A stretch of 54,144 bases of DNA, taken from Polaromonas sp. Its GTDB lineage: Bacteria; Pseudomonadota; Gammaproteobacteria; Burkholderiales; Burkholderiaceae_C. Every line of letters begins with the position of its first letter. The first letter of the stretch is position 1. The stretch spans positions 265,531 through 319,674 of the forward strand of contig NZ_JAQSDA010000007.1 of NCBI RefSeq assembly GCF_029945685.1. The letters are read 5' to 3'. The position numbers were made by a program, and so were the translations under genes. The notes below the pieces were generated by a model. That model saw only the letters and a list, made by a program, of their open reading frames with translations. It made no database searches and was not told where the DNA came from. Below, piece by piece: positions 45,393 through 54,058 of the stretch.

Positions 45393-46711
45393 ATGAGCGC
45401 CCGGTCATCCCCCTGCGGGTGAGGCCGGGCAAACCCACGGCCAGCGAGCGGGCCAGGGTGGACCGCCGCTGGCGCGCCCGCCATCTGCTGCTGGCGCCGC
45501 ACCGATCGGGTTTTTTCCTGGCGATGGTGGTGCTGGTGGCCGCAGGTATCTGGTGGGCGCTGGTGCAGCTGGACCGCATCAGTCCGGTGCTGAGCCTGCC
45601 GTATGCGCTGTCGCCCTCTCTGGCCCATGGCGCGGTCATGACCTTTGGCTTCATTGCGCTGTTCTTCTCGGGTTTCATGTTCACGGCCGGGCCGAAATGG
45701 CTGGGTGTGCAGCCCCTGGTGGCCCGCCGGTTGCGCGTGCCGCTGCTGCTGCAGGCCACGGGCTGGCTGTTGTGCCTGGCCGGTGCGCACCTGCATGGCC
45801 TGACGGCCCTGGCCGGGCTGGTGCTGGCCGGCGCAGGTCTGGCGTGGGTCACGGCGCTGTTCTGGGGGCTGATCCGGCGCAGTCGGGCTGAGGACCAGGT
45901 GCATGCGCGCACGGTGGGCGTCGCCTGCATCGTGGGCTGCTTCAGTCTGGGCGGTCTGGCGCTCAGTATGCTGCTGGGGTCGCCTGATGTGGCGCGCGCC
46001 TGTGTGCTCACCGGCTTGTGGGGCTTTGTGGTGGTGGTCTACGTCGCGGTGGCGCACCGCATGATTCCGTTTTTCACCTCCAGTGCCCTGCCGCGCATCG
46101 ACGCCTGGCGCCCGTTCTGGGTGTTGTGGCTGATGCTGGCCGTCGCAGCGGCCGAGGTCGTGGCCGTGTGGGTCGAGCTGGACGGTCCGCTGCAAGGTAC
46201 GGCGGGCACGGTCTGGATGGCCGCGCGCGGTGCTTTCGAGCTGGCCGCGGGCGGCGTGCTGCTCTGGCTCGCTGTGCTCTGGGGGCTGCTGCAAAGCCTC
46301 AAAAACCGTTTGCTGGCCATGCTGCATATTGGTTTTCTCTGGCTCGGCCTGGCGCTGATGCTCGGAGGGCTCTCGCAGTGGCTGGGCCTGCTGCAGGACG
46401 CGCCGGTGCTGGCCCTCGGCTCGCTGCATGCGCTGACCATGGGTTGCCTGGCCTCGCTGATGCTGGCCATGGTCACGCGGGTGTCCTGTGGGCACAGTGG
46501 TCGCGCGCTGGTGGCCGACAACCTGATCTGGACGCTGTTCTGGCTGCTGCAGGCCGCGACTTTGCTGCGCATTGCTGCGGCTGCGCAAACGGCACTCGCG
46601 GGCTGGCTGCTGCTGGCGGCCGCCCTTGTGTGGGCCGGCGTCATGGGGGTGTGGGGTGTGCGGCTGGGCAGCTGGTATGGCCGTCTGCGTGCTGACGCAC
46701 GCCCCGGGTGA
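45389..46711 (+). CDS. NnrS-like multi-helix membrane protein
   Basis: 440 residues with about 12 hydrophobic helices. The SLAHGAVMTFGFIALFFSGF and MFTAGPKWLG stretch matches the His/Met-Phe-Gly and T-A-x-P/x-W pattern of NnrS; a second conserved block is VAHRMIPFFTSSALP. NnrS proteins are heme/copper membrane proteins linked to nitric oxide tolerance and denitrification. ATGA overlap with nrdJ and GTGA overlap with the next gene. An ORF opening at 45008 lies inside nrdJ and was not used. Confidence 0.85.
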   Translation: MNERPVIPLRVRPGKPTASERARVDRRWRARHLLLAPHRSGFFLAMVVLVAAGIWWALVQLDRISPVLSLPYALSPSLAHGAVMTFGFIALFFSGFMFTAGPKWLGVQPLVARRLRVPLLLQATGWLLCLAGAHLHGLTALAGLVLAGAGLAWVTALFWGLIRRSRAEDQVHARTVGVACIVGCFSLGGLALSMLLGSPDVARACVLTGLWGFVVVVYVAVAHRMIPFFTSSALPRIDAWRPFWVLWLMLAVAAAEVVAVWVELDGPLQGTAGTVWMAARGAFELAAGGVLLWLAVLWGLLQSLKNRLLAMLHIGFLWLGLALMLGGLSQWLGLLQDAPVLALGSLHALTMGCLASLMLAMVTRVSCGHSGRALVADNLIWTLFWLLQAATLLRIAAAAQTALAGWLLLAAALVWAGVMGVWGVRLGSWYGRLRADARPG

Positions 46712-47403
46712 GTGGTGCAGTGATGAACCTGCTTGCCGTCCCGGCCCCCCTGCCCGTCTCCAGCACGCCTGACAGCGATCCGGCGAGTTTGGCGGCGACG
46801 CTGATGCAGTCGCGCCAGACCATTTTGCCCAAACGCCTGCTGGCGCCCGGTCCCGACGCGAAGCAGCTCGGCATGATCCTGAACGCGGCGGCCACGGCGC
46901 CCGACCACGGGCAACTGCAACCCTGGCGCCTGGTGCTCGTGCCGCAGGCGGCGCGCGCGCGGCTGGCCGAGGTGTTTGGCGCCGCGCTGATGGCGCGTGA
47001 TGCCCGGGCTACTGCGGAACAGCTGGCGCAGGCGCGCGAAAAAGCGCACCGTGCCCCCTTGTTGATGCTGGTGGTGGTTGATGGCGAGCGCGGCGATGCG
47101 GAGATTGACCTGGCCGAACGCATCGTGTCCGCGGGTTGCGCGATCCAGAACATGCTGCTCATGGCCACCGCATTGGGGTATGGTTCGGCATTGACCAGCG
47201 GCAAGGCGCTGAAGTCCGCCGGCTTGCGCTCCCTGTTTGGGCTGGCGGCCGGCGAACAGGCGCTGTGTTTTGTCAGTATCGGCACGGCCCAGTCGCGCAA
47301 GCCCGCGCGCCTGCGACCGGCGCCGCCGGATTTTGCAAGCAGCCTGTCTGCCGACGGGTGCGCGCCGGGGCGCGAACCGGCGGATTCCTTTTATTCCCTG
47401 TGA
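46708..47403 (+). CDS. Nitroreductase family protein, YdjA-like
   Basis: 231-residue flavin oxidoreductase. The conserved AATAPDHGQLQPWRLVLV block and the LMATALGYGSALTSGKALKS region place it in the small YdjA-type nitroreductases, which lack the longer dimer loops of NfsB. The GTG at 46708 overlaps the upstream stop; an ATG at 46723 (MNLLAVPAP) is also possible. It could reduce nitro compounds formed under nitrosative stress; the substrate is unknown. Confidence 0.83.
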   Translation: MSGAVMNLLAVPAPLPVSSTPDSDPASLAATLMQSRQTILPKRLLAPGPDAKQLGMILNAAATAPDHGQLQPWRLVLVPQAARARLAEVFGAALMARDARATAEQLAQAREKAHRAPLLMLVVVDGERGDAEIDLAERIVSAGCAIQNMLLMATALGYGSALTSGKALKSAGLRSLFGLAAGEQALCFVSIGTAQSRKPARLRPAPPDFASSLSADGCAPGREPADSFYSL

Positions 47404-47415
47404 CTGGATCGACCC

Positions 47416-47820
47416 ATGGACATTCTGAGTTTTGACGATTTGCTGCAGGCGGCCCGGGCCCAGCCCGAGCCGCAGCGCCTGCTGTTTGTGTTTACCGGCG
47501 TGGAGCTGCCCGAGGACAGCACGCCGGTGCAGCGCGAACGGTTTGAAGCCGGCCAGGGCGGTGCGCTGGTGCCGCTGATGTGTGTGGACAAGCGGCCGGA
47601 AGAACTGAGCTCGTTTGCGGCGCTGGTGCAGGAGTCCAGCCAGTTCGGCCACAACTGGGGCCTGGTGTTTGCGGCTGCGCTGGGCGGCTCGGTGAACCGC
47701 GCGCCCACCACCGAAGATGCCGAGGAGCCGCTGCAGCGCATGGTCGAGTCCATCAAGCAGGGCCAGATTGGCGCTTTCATTCCGTTTGACCCGCAGGGCC
47801 AACCGGTGCAGTTCGGCTGA
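47416..47820 (+). CDS. Conserved protein of unknown function, nrdJ/nar-associated
   Basis: 134 residues, soluble, acidic, with no signal peptide or membrane helix. Visible blocks are RLLFVFTGVELPEDSTP, GGALVPLMCVDKRPEEL and GQIGAFIPFDPQGQP. I recall similar short proteins in related genomes being labelled ribonucleotide reductase alpha subunit, but none of the reductase motifs (NPCGE, redox cysteines) is present, so that name is not adopted. It lies 12 bp after the nitroreductase gene and 1 bp before the hemerythrin gene, three genes after nrdJ. Function unknown. Confidence 0.78.
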   Translation: MDILSFDDLLQAARAQPEPQRLLFVFTGVELPEDSTPVQRERFEAGQGGALVPLMCVDKRPEELSSFAALVQESSQFGHNWGLVFAAALGGSVNRAPTTEDAEEPLQRMVESIKQGQIGAFIPFDPQGQPVQFG

Positions 47821-47821
47821 C

Positions 47822-48424
47822 ATGGGCATCGTGCGCCGCAGTGCGCCTACGCAGGCCCTGCCGGGCTTTCATGCGCCCGGCGCTGGTTTTGAAGCGCCGT
47901 TCGAGATGCTGGGGGCCTGCCACGAACGGGTCGAGCGCATGCTGGCCTTGCTGGCACGCCTGCAGCAGCACCTGCTGGCGCAAGGCTGCGACGACGCCGC
48001 GCGGCAGGCCGCGCGTGACGTGATGCGTTACTTCGACCTCGCCGCGCCGCTGCACCACCAGGACGAGGAGATGCACGTGTTCCCGCCGCTGCTGGCAGGG
48101 CCGGACCCCGCCCTGCGCGCCCTGGTGCAGCGCCTGCTGCAGGACCACCGCGAGATGGAGGCCGCCTGGCCCCTGGCGCGCAGCGTGCTGCAGGCCGTCA
48201 GCGACAACCCGGCCGCGGACTGGATGCCGCTGGCGCCCGCCGGGACCGAGGCGCTGAACCGGTTTGCCGCACTGTACGTGCGCCACCTGGCAGACGAGGA
48301 CGACCTGGCCTACCCTGCGGCGCAGGCGGTGCTGACGGCCGACGCCCTGCAGGCCATGAGCCAGGACATGATGCAGCGCCGGGGCGTGCCCGCCCGGAAG
48401 CAGGAGCGGTGCCCCGCCGCATGA
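47822..48424 (+). CDS. Hemerythrin (HHE) domain protein
   Basis: 200-residue four-helix protein with putative di-iron ligands in ACHERV (H34), [12 protein letters not shown] (H78/H79, E82/E83), QDHREME and [17 protein letters not shown] proteins bind O2 or NO; ones encoded beside denitrification genes (NorA/DnrN type) are thought to buffer NO. The start at 47822 is 1 bp after the preceding stop; longer ORF starts lie in the upstream gene. Last gene of the compact nar run before proA. Confidence 0.87.
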   Translation: MGIVRRSAPTQALPGFHAPGAGFEAPFEMLGACHERVERMLALLARLQQHLLAQGCDDAARQAARDVMRYFDLAAPLHHQDEEMHVFPPLLAGPDPALRALVQRLLQDHREMEAAWPLARSVLQAVSDNPAADWMPLAPAGTEALNRFAALYVRHLADEDDLAYPAAQAVLTADALQAMSQDMMQRRGVPARKQERCPAA

Positions 48425-48431
48425 ATACGGG

Positions 48432-48444
48432 CAAAATAGGGGCA
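48432..48444 (+). promoter_or_regulatory. Candidate leaderless promoter -10 of proA
   Basis: CAAAAT (48432-48437) ends 6 bp before the proA ATG, so transcription would begin at or next to the start codon. No Shine-Dalgarno precedes that ATG. It suggests that proA is separated from the nar run. Confidence 0.4.
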
Positions 48445-49772
48445 TGAACGCGCCTGATCTTTCCAACACCCTGGCCCGAAGTGGCCAAGCCGACGCCGAC
48501 GCCGAGCTGGCCCGCCTGATGGCGACCATGGGTTCCAGGGCAAAAGTGGCTTCGGCCCATATGGCGCGTGCGCCGGCAGCTATTAAAAACAGAGCACTTT
48601 TGACGCTGGCCGGCCTGTTGCGCCAAAACGTTGCGCCTTTGCAGGCGGCCAACCAGCGGGATCTCGAACGGGCGGCCGCAGCCGGCCTGGCCGGCCCCCT
48701 GCTGGACCGCCTCAAGCTCGGGACCAGGGACATCGCCACGGTGGCCACGGGTTGTGAGCAGCTCGCCGCCATGCCCGACGTGATCGGCGAGATCATCGGC
48801 ATGAAGCAGCAGCCCAGCGGCATCCGCGTCGGCCAGATGCGGGTGCCCATCGGCGTGTTCGGCATGATTTATGAAAGCCGGCCCAACGTCACGATTGAAG
48901 CCGCGTCGCTGGCCATCAAGAGTGGCAACGCCTGCATCCTGCGCGGCGGCTCCGAGGCGGTCGAGTCGAACAAGGCGCTGGCCGCCCTGGTGCACCAGGC
49001 GCTGCTGGACGCCGGCCTGCCGGCCGAGGCCGTGCAGCTGGTGCCCACCACCGACCGTGCGGCGGTGGGCCTCCTGATCACCATGCCGCAGTACGTGGAC
49101 GTGATCATCCCACGCGGCGGCAAAGGCCTGATTGAGCGCATCAGCCGCGACGCGAAAGTGCCGGTCATCAAACACCTGGACGGCAATTGCCATGTCTATG
49201 TGGACGACCCCTGCGACCTGGCCATGGCCGTGGCCGTGGCTGACAACGCCAAGACCAGCAAGTACAGCCCCTGCAACGCCAGCGAAGGGCTGCTGGTGGC
49301 GCGCGGCATCGCGGCTGACTTTCTGCCGGAAATCGGCGCCATCTACGCCGCCAAGGGGGTGGAGATGCGTTGTGATGCCGAAGCCCTGGCCCTGTTGTCC
49401 GCCGTGCCGGGTGCCGTCGTCCAGCCGGCCACTGAGCAGGACTGGTACGAGGAATACCTGGCGCCCGTCATCAGCATCAAGGTGGTGGCCGGTGTGGACG
49501 AAGCGATAACCCACATCAACCAGTACTCCAGCCACCACACCGATGCCATCCTCACGCGCGACCACATGCACGCCCAGCAGTTTCTGCGCGAGGTCGATTC
49601 GGCGAGCGTCATGGTGAATGCGAGCACCCGCTTCGCTGACGGTTTCGAGTTTGGCCTGGGCGCCGAAATCGGCATCAGCACCGACAAATTCCATGCCCGC
49701 GGCCCGGTCGGCATCGAAGGCCTGACCTCGCTGAAATACGTGGTGCTGGGCAACGGCGAGGTGCGACGGTGA
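48444..49772 (+). CDS. proA: Gamma-glutamyl phosphate reductase ProA
   Basis: NADPH-dependent reduction of gamma-glutamyl phosphate to glutamate semialdehyde in proline synthesis. 442 residues, aldehyde-dehydrogenase fold. Catalytic cysteine in [13 protein letters not shown]; other family blocks are [27 protein letters not shown] and [12 protein letters not shown]. Residues 43-51 (APAAIKNRA) are encoded by a 27-bp copy of the interspersed repeat with AT-rich codons (ATT AAA AAC AGA GCA), though the residues still fit the family. The following cytochrome gene overlaps by GTGA. Confidence 0.96.
   Translation: MNAPDLSNTLARSGQADADAELARLMATMGSRAKVASAHMARAPAAIKNRALLTLAGLLRQNVAPLQAANQRDLERAAAAGLAGPLLDRLKLGTRDIATVATGCEQLAAMPDVIGEIIGMKQQPSGIRVGQMRVPIGVFGMIYESRPNVTIEAASLAIKSGNACILRGGSEAVESNKALAALVHQALLDAGLPAEAVQLVPTTDRAAVGLLITMPQYVDVIIPRGGKGLIERISRDAKVPVIKHLDGNCHVYVDDPCDLAMAVAVADNAKTSKYSPCNASEGLLVARGIAADFLPEIGAIYAAKGVEMRCDAEALALLSAVPGAVVQPATEQDWYEEYLAPVISIKVVAGVDEAITHINQYSSHHTDAILTRDHMHAQQFLREVDSASVMVNASTRFADGFEFGLGAEIGISTDKFHARGPVGIEGLTSLKYVVLGNGEVRR
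48570..48596 (-). repeat. Interspersed repeat core, copy F, inside proA
   Basis: On the minus strand: TGCTCT start, AGCTG at bases 16-20, CCGGCGC; exactly the 27-bp conserved core, with no recognisable distal half. It spans nine whole proA codons and differs from copy G by 3 of the first 25 bases. Confidence 0.65.
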
Positions 49773-50068
49773 GGGCCGCGCTCCTTGTGGCCATGCTCGC
49801 CCTGCCGATGGTCAGTCAGGCCGGTTCCGCGCTGGCGGTCGACATGGGCTGCTACAGCTGCCACGGGGCCTACCCCCGCGGCGAGGCCCTCGGTTTCGGG
49901 CAGCTGGCCGGGAAGTACGCGGGGCTCAAGGGCGATGCCTCCGCGGAGCAGAAGCGGGTGGACAAGTGGCGGCAGGGAGAATGGCTGGAGCACATCGATG
50001 CCCATGAGCGGCTCAGCCCGGAAACCGCCAGGGCGCTGTTTCACTGGCTGGTCGAGGGCGCAAAATAG
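49769..50068 (+). CDS. Small monoheme cytochrome c
   Basis: 99 residues: signal peptide (to about SALA, residue 23), one heme-binding motif CYSCH, and an [20 protein letters not shown] helix near the C terminus. There is no clear distal Met ligand in the usual position (no M-P-x motif), so ligation is uncertain. The GTG start overlaps the proA stop by 4 bp. Presumably a periplasmic electron carrier; the partner is unknown. 119 bp of gene-free sequence separate it from gshA. Confidence 0.8.
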   Translation: MRAALLVAMLALPMVSQAGSALAVDMGCYSCHGAYPRGEALGFGQLAGKYAGLKGDASAEQKRVDKWRQGEWLEHIDAHERLSPETARALFHWLVEGAK

Positions 50069-50187
50069 CGCTGGCAGGGTCCGGCGGTCGCCCCCGGGGG
50101 TGACGACCAGGCGCTCGCCTTGAAGGCGGCATGATCGCCTCCATTTCCTAGAATTCGCTTCCCATAATTCACAAAAAAGAGGGCCGC

Positions 50188-51483
50188 ATGGTTCCGCATC
50201 TGATTACTGCCCTGAACGGCCCCATCAACGAACTCGAGCAGCGCATCCTGGATACCACGCCGGCGATCGAGCGCTGGTTCCGCCTCGAGTGGATGGAGCA
50301 CACGCCGCCCTTTTACAGCTCGGTCGACGTGCGCAACGCCGGCTTCAAGCTGGCACCGGTGGACACCAACCTCTACCCCGGCGGCTGGAACAACCTGACG
50401 CCCGAGATGCTGCCGCTGGCCGTGCAGGCGGCGATGGCGGCGATCGAGAAGATCTGCCCTGAGGCGCGCAACCTGCTGGTGATTCCCGAAAACCACACGC
50501 GCAACACCTTCTACCTGTCAAACGTTCTGCAGCTCAAGCGGATCTTCCACCAGGCCGGGCTGAACGTGCGTTTCGGCTCGCTGAGCCCCGACATCACCGA
50601 GCCGACCACGCTGACCTTGCCCACCGGCGAGCAGATCACGCTGGAGCCGCTGGTGCGCACCGAACGGCGCCTGGGGCTGAAAAACTTCGACCCCTGCACC
50701 ATTTTGCTCAACAACGATCTGTCGGCCGGCATTCCCGGCATGCTGGAAGACCTGCACGAGCAGTATCTGCTGCCGCCGCTGCATGCGGGCTGGTCGGTGC
50801 GGCGCAAGTCGCGCCATTTCCAGGCCTATGAAGAGGTGTCCAAGCGTTTCGGCAAGCTGCTGGGCGTGGACCCCTGGCTGATCAACCCGATGTTTGCCAA
50901 GTGTGGCGAGGTCAACTTCGCCGAAGGCACGGGCATGGACTGCCTGACCACCAATGTCGATGCGCTGCTGACCAAGATCAAGCGCAAGTACAAGGAATAC
51001 GGCATCAACGAAAAGCCGTTTGTCATCGTCAAGGCCGACAACGGCACCTACGGCATGGGCATCATGACGGTGCGCGATGTGAAAGACCTCGACGAGCTCA
51101 ACCGCAAGACGAAAAACAAGATGAGTACCACCAAGGACGGGCAGCAGCTGTCCGAGGTGATCATCCAGGAAGGGGTGCAGACCCACGAGCGCATCAACGA
51201 CGCGGTGGCCGAACCCGTCGTCTACATGATGGACCGCTACGTGGTGGGCGGCTTTTACCGCGTGCACGCCGACCGCGGCATCGACGAGAACCTCAACGCC
51301 CCGGGCGCCAGCTTTGTCCCGCTGGCCTTTGCCGACAGCGGCCGCCTGCCGCAGCCGGGTGTGCCGCCCGGCGCCAGCGGGCCCAACCGCTTCTACATGT
51401 ACGGCGTGATCGGCCGGCTGGCCATGCTGGCCGCCAGTTACGAGCTGGAAGCCACCGATCCGGATGCCGAAGTCTACGATTAG
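50188..51483 (+). CDS. gshA: Glutamate--cysteine ligase, proteobacterial GshA type
   Basis: ATP-dependent first step of glutathione synthesis. 431 residues, of the type found in betaproteobacteria and Acidithiobacillus rather than the E. coli GshA. Characteristic blocks are WFRLEWMEHTPPFYSSVDVR, DTNLYPGGWNNL, CGEVNFAEGTGMDCLTTN, PFVIVKADNGTYGMGIMTV and MMDRYVVGGFYRVH. An AGAGGG ribosome-binding site precedes the ATG. No gshB is adjacent in the window. Confidence 0.94.
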   Translation: MVPHLITALNGPINELEQRILDTTPAIERWFRLEWMEHTPPFYSSVDVRNAGFKLAPVDTNLYPGGWNNLTPEMLPLAVQAAMAAIEKICPEARNLLVIPENHTRNTFYLSNVLQLKRIFHQAGLNVRFGSLSPDITEPTTLTLPTGEQITLEPLVRTERRLGLKNFDPCTILLNNDLSAGIPGMLEDLHEQYLLPPLHAGWSVRRKSRHFQAYEEVSKRFGKLLGVDPWLINPMFAKCGEVNFAEGTGMDCLTTNVDALLTKIKRKYKEYGINEKPFVIVKADNGTYGMGIMTVRDVKDLDELNRKTKNKMSTTKDGQQLSEVIIQEGVQTHERINDAVAEPVVYMMDRYVVGGFYRVHADRGIDENLNAPGASFVPLAFADSGRLPQPGVPPGASGPNRFYMYGVIGRLAMLAASYELEATDPDAEVYD

Positions 51484-51659
51484 AGCCTGGCACACCCCTG
51501 TCGTTCTCACTTCGCTGCGCTTGGTGTCGTGCCTTTTCCCCCTGCAGGGGTCGCGGCGAGGCATCCGGTAAAGCCGGCAAAGCCGGCCTGGCCGCGGTGC
51601 TGATCAAGCCGGGAAGGCGTTGCGTACCCTGGGCGCTACAAATCGTTCAGTTGTGGGTC

Positions 51660-51714
51660 TTTTTGGCCTTTAGCCCTTGATGGAAGGGCGCCGGCAGCTA
51701 TCAAAAAAAGAGCG
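51660..51714 (-). repeat. Interspersed ~59-bp repeat, copy G
   Basis: On the minus strand: CGCTCT start, AGCTG at bases 16-20, CCGGCGC, central CATCAAGGGC, then GGCC and a degenerate end. One of the best-preserved copies; lies in the gshA-kup gap. Confidence 0.85.
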
Positions 51715-51772
51715 ATTTCTGGACCCTTTCCACCCGAGAAGAAAACCGGCCGCTTCGCGACATTGTTACAAG

Positions 51773-51789
51773 TTGTTGCGGTGCAACAA
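51773..51789. promoter_or_regulatory. Operator-like inverted repeat upstream of kup
   Basis: TTGTTGC-GGT-GCAACAA: perfect 7-bp arms, 134 bp before the kup start, with no U tract. TGC/GCA-type palindromes of this form are used by several repressors, such as PhaR-like regulators; assignment to any one is speculation. Confidence 0.45.
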
Positions 51790-51922
51790 AATACCGGATT
51801 CTCGCGATTAGGGGTCTGCGCTGACTTGCCGAATGCGGGACCGGGCGCAAAATAGCACTCCCCAAGACAACCTTTCTCGTCGTTGCGGCCAGCATGACCC
51901 CGGCCGCCGCGAGAATTTTTTT

Positions 51923-53791
51923 GTGTCCAGAAAAAAATCATCTCTTGCGGCGCTCACCCTGGGCGCCATCGGCATTGTTTACGGCGACATTGGCACCAGC
52001 GTTCTGTATGCCCTGAAGGTCGTCTTCGAATCCGGTTACGTGCCCCTGACGCCGGACAATATCTATGGTTTGCTGTCGATGGTGTTCTGGACCATCACGG
52101 TGATTGTTTCACTCAAGTACGTCACGCTGATCCTGCGCGCCGACAACAACGGCGAAGGCGGGCTGATCGCCATGCTGGCGCTGGCCACCAATGCCGTCAA
52201 CGACAAGCCCAAACTGCGGCGCTGGTTGCTGGCTGTGGGCATTTTCGGCACCGCGATTTTTTATGGGGACGGTGTCATCACGCCGGCGATTTCGGTGCTT
52301 TCCGCGGTTGAGGGCCTGGAGCTGCTCTCGCCGGCTTTCAAGCCCTACGTCATGCCGCTCGCCCTGGTGGTGATCTTCGGCCTGTTTTATGTGCAGAAGA
52401 ACGGCACCGCCGGCATAGGGCGTTTTTTCGGTCCGATCTGCGCCGTCTGGTTTGTCACCATCGCGGTGCTGGGCATCCCGCACATCTGGGCCCACCCCGA
52501 GGTGCTGGGAGCCGTCAGCCCGCACCATGCGTTGCGTTTCATCTTCCAGCACCCCGGCACCACCTTTGTGCTGCTGGGTGCGCTGGTGCTGTGTGTCACC
52601 GGCGCGGAGGCGCTGTATGCCGATCTCGGCCACTTTGGCAAGAAGCCGATACGCATGGCCTGGTTTGCCCTGGTCATGCCGGCGTTGCTGATCAACTATT
52701 TCGGCCAGGGGGCCATGCTGATCTACACCCCCGAATCGGTCGCCAACCCGTTTTACCTGATGGCGCCCAAGTGGGCGCTGGTGCCGCTGGTGATCCTGGC
52801 GACCGCGGCCACGGTGATTGCCTCCCAGGCGCTGCTGTCGGCTGCCTTTTCGGTCAGCAAGCAGGCCATCCAGCTGGGCTACCTGCCGCGCATGCAGATC
52901 CGCCACACCTCGGTGCATGAAACCGGTCAGGTCTACATTCCGGCGGTGAACTGGTCGCTGTTTGCGGCCATTGTGGTGGCGGTGGCCCTGTTCAAGAACT
53001 CGACCAACCTGGCGTCCGCCTACGGCATCGCGGTGACCACCGACATGCTGATCACGACCGTCCTGACCTTCTTCGTGATCCGCTACCGATGGAAGCTGCC
53101 GCTGGCCCTGTGTGTCGGCGCAACCGGCATCTTCTTCGTCGTGGACCTGATGTTCTTTGCTTCCAATGCATTGAAGTTCATCGCCGGCGGCTGGTTCCCG
53201 GTGCTGATCGGCGTGGTCATGTTCACCATCATGATGACGTGGAAGCAGGGCCGTGCGCTGCTCAATCAGAAGCTCCGGGCCGATGCCATCGACCTGCCGG
53301 GTTTTCTGGAAGCGGTGTTTGTCAGCCCGCCGGCGCGCGTTGAGGGCACGGCCGTGTTCCTGACCGCCGAGCCGGGCGCCGTGCCCAATGCGCTGCTGCA
53401 CAACCTCAAGCACAACAAGGTGCTGCATGCGCAGAACCTGTTTGTCACGGTGCGCAGCCACGAGGTGCCCTGGATAGGGCTGGACAAACGCCTGTCCATC
53501 GAGTCGCTGGGCCACAACTGCTGGCAGGTGGTGATCCACTACGGGTTCAAGAACGACCCGGACCTGCCCAAGGCGCTTGAGCAGATGCGCACACGCGGCT
53601 GCGAACTGGAAGTCATGACGACCAGCTACTTCCTCTCGCGCGACGTGGTGGTGCCCACCATAGGCAGCGGCATGGCGCCGTGGCGCGAGAAGCTGTTCGC
53701 GCAGATGCACCACAACGCCAGCGGCGCGGCGGACTTCCTCAACCTGCCGAACAACTCGGTGGTGGAGCTGGGCAGCAAGATCGAGATTTGA
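51923..53791 (+). CDS. kup: Low-affinity potassium transporter Kup
   Basis: 622 residues, the size of E. coli Kup. K+/H+ symporter with 12 predicted helices and a cytoplasmic C-terminal domain (~460-622). Signature segments are [20 protein letters not shown] at the N terminus, [29 protein letters not shown] and [19 protein letters not shown]. The GTG start at 51923 (reads [14 protein letters not shown]) fits the family; the ORF opens at 51833 with 30 unrelated residues. EIIA-Ntr, encoded upstream in this window, is known to regulate potassium transport in enterobacteria. Confidence 0.95.
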   Translation: MSRKKSSLAALTLGAIGIVYGDIGTSVLYALKVVFESGYVPLTPDNIYGLLSMVFWTITVIVSLKYVTLILRADNNGEGGLIAMLALATNAVNDKPKLRRWLLAVGIFGTAIFYGDGVITPAISVLSAVEGLELLSPAFKPYVMPLALVVIFGLFYVQKNGTAGIGRFFGPICAVWFVTIAVLGIPHIWAHPEVLGAVSPHHALRFIFQHPGTTFVLLGALVLCVTGAEALYADLGHFGKKPIRMAWFALVMPALLINYFGQGAMLIYTPESVANPFYLMAPKWALVPLVILATAATVIASQALLSAAFSVSKQAIQLGYLPRMQIRHTSVHETGQVYIPAVNWSLFAAIVVAVALFKNSTNLASAYGIAVTTDMLITTVLTFFVIRYRWKLPLALCVGATGIFFVVDLMFFASNALKFIAGGWFPVLIGVVMFTIMMTWKQGRALLNQKLRADAIDLPGFLEAVFVSPPARVEGTAVFLTAEPGAVPNALLHNLKHNKVLHAQNLFVTVRSHEVPWIGLDKRLSIESLGHNCWQVVIHYGFKNDPDLPKALEQMRTRGCELEVMTTSYFLSRDVVVPTIGSGMAPWREKLFAQMHHNASGAADFLNLPNNSVVELGSKIEI

Positions 53792-53798
53792 GCCTGGT

Positions 53799-53854
53799 GT
53801 TTTGTGGCTGTAGCCCTTGTCCCATAAGCGCAAACAGCTATTGAATTTATAGCT
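53799..53854 (-). repeat. Interspersed ~59-bp repeat, copy H
   Basis: On the minus strand: AGCTAT start, AGCTG at bases 16-20, TTTGCGC, TTATGGGACAAGGGCTA centre. It lies immediately after the kup stop. Confidence 0.8.
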
Positions 53855-54028
53855 AAATTCTCCCCGTGCCTGTCATCCCGGACTTGAGGAGCCTGCCCCG
53901 GACTCCGATTCGGGGGGATCCATGCTTCCATGCCCCTGAAGCACCGTTCGGGCTGAGCTTGTCGAAGCCGTTTTTTCGTCCTGAGTATGAGGTTTGCCTG
54001 CAAGCCGGGGGTTGCCCGGCGGCAACTC

Positions 54029-54058
54029 ACTTTCTTTTTGCGTCGCCAAAAAGAAAGT
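54029..54058. repeat. Perfect 12-bp hairpin element
   Basis: ACTTTCTTTTTG / CAAAAAGAAAGT with a CGTCGC loop, flanked by GGCGGCAACTC and AAGCAAAGAAAAAGGCGAC. This element is common between genes in beta- and gammaproteobacteria. It could stop transcription in either direction. Confidence 0.75.

Larger units (their letters stand above)
51484..51922. other. gshA-kup intergenic region (439 bp) with repeats
   Basis: No gene is supported. In order: a GC-rich interspersed segment with the perfect palindrome CCCCTGCAGGGG (51539-51550) and GCCGGC direct repeats; repeat copy G; the operator-like inverted repeat at 51773-51789; and a possible -10 (CAAAAT) near 51846 ahead of kup. Confidence 0.7.

Noticed and set aside
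47416..47820. Ribonucleotide reductase subunit
   Set aside because: None of the RNR motifs occurs; only position near nrdJ suggests a link, so it is left as unknown.
51539..51550. Terminator after gshA
   Set aside because: CCCCTGCAGGGG is a perfect palindrome with no loop or U tract and belongs to an interspersed GC-rich segment.
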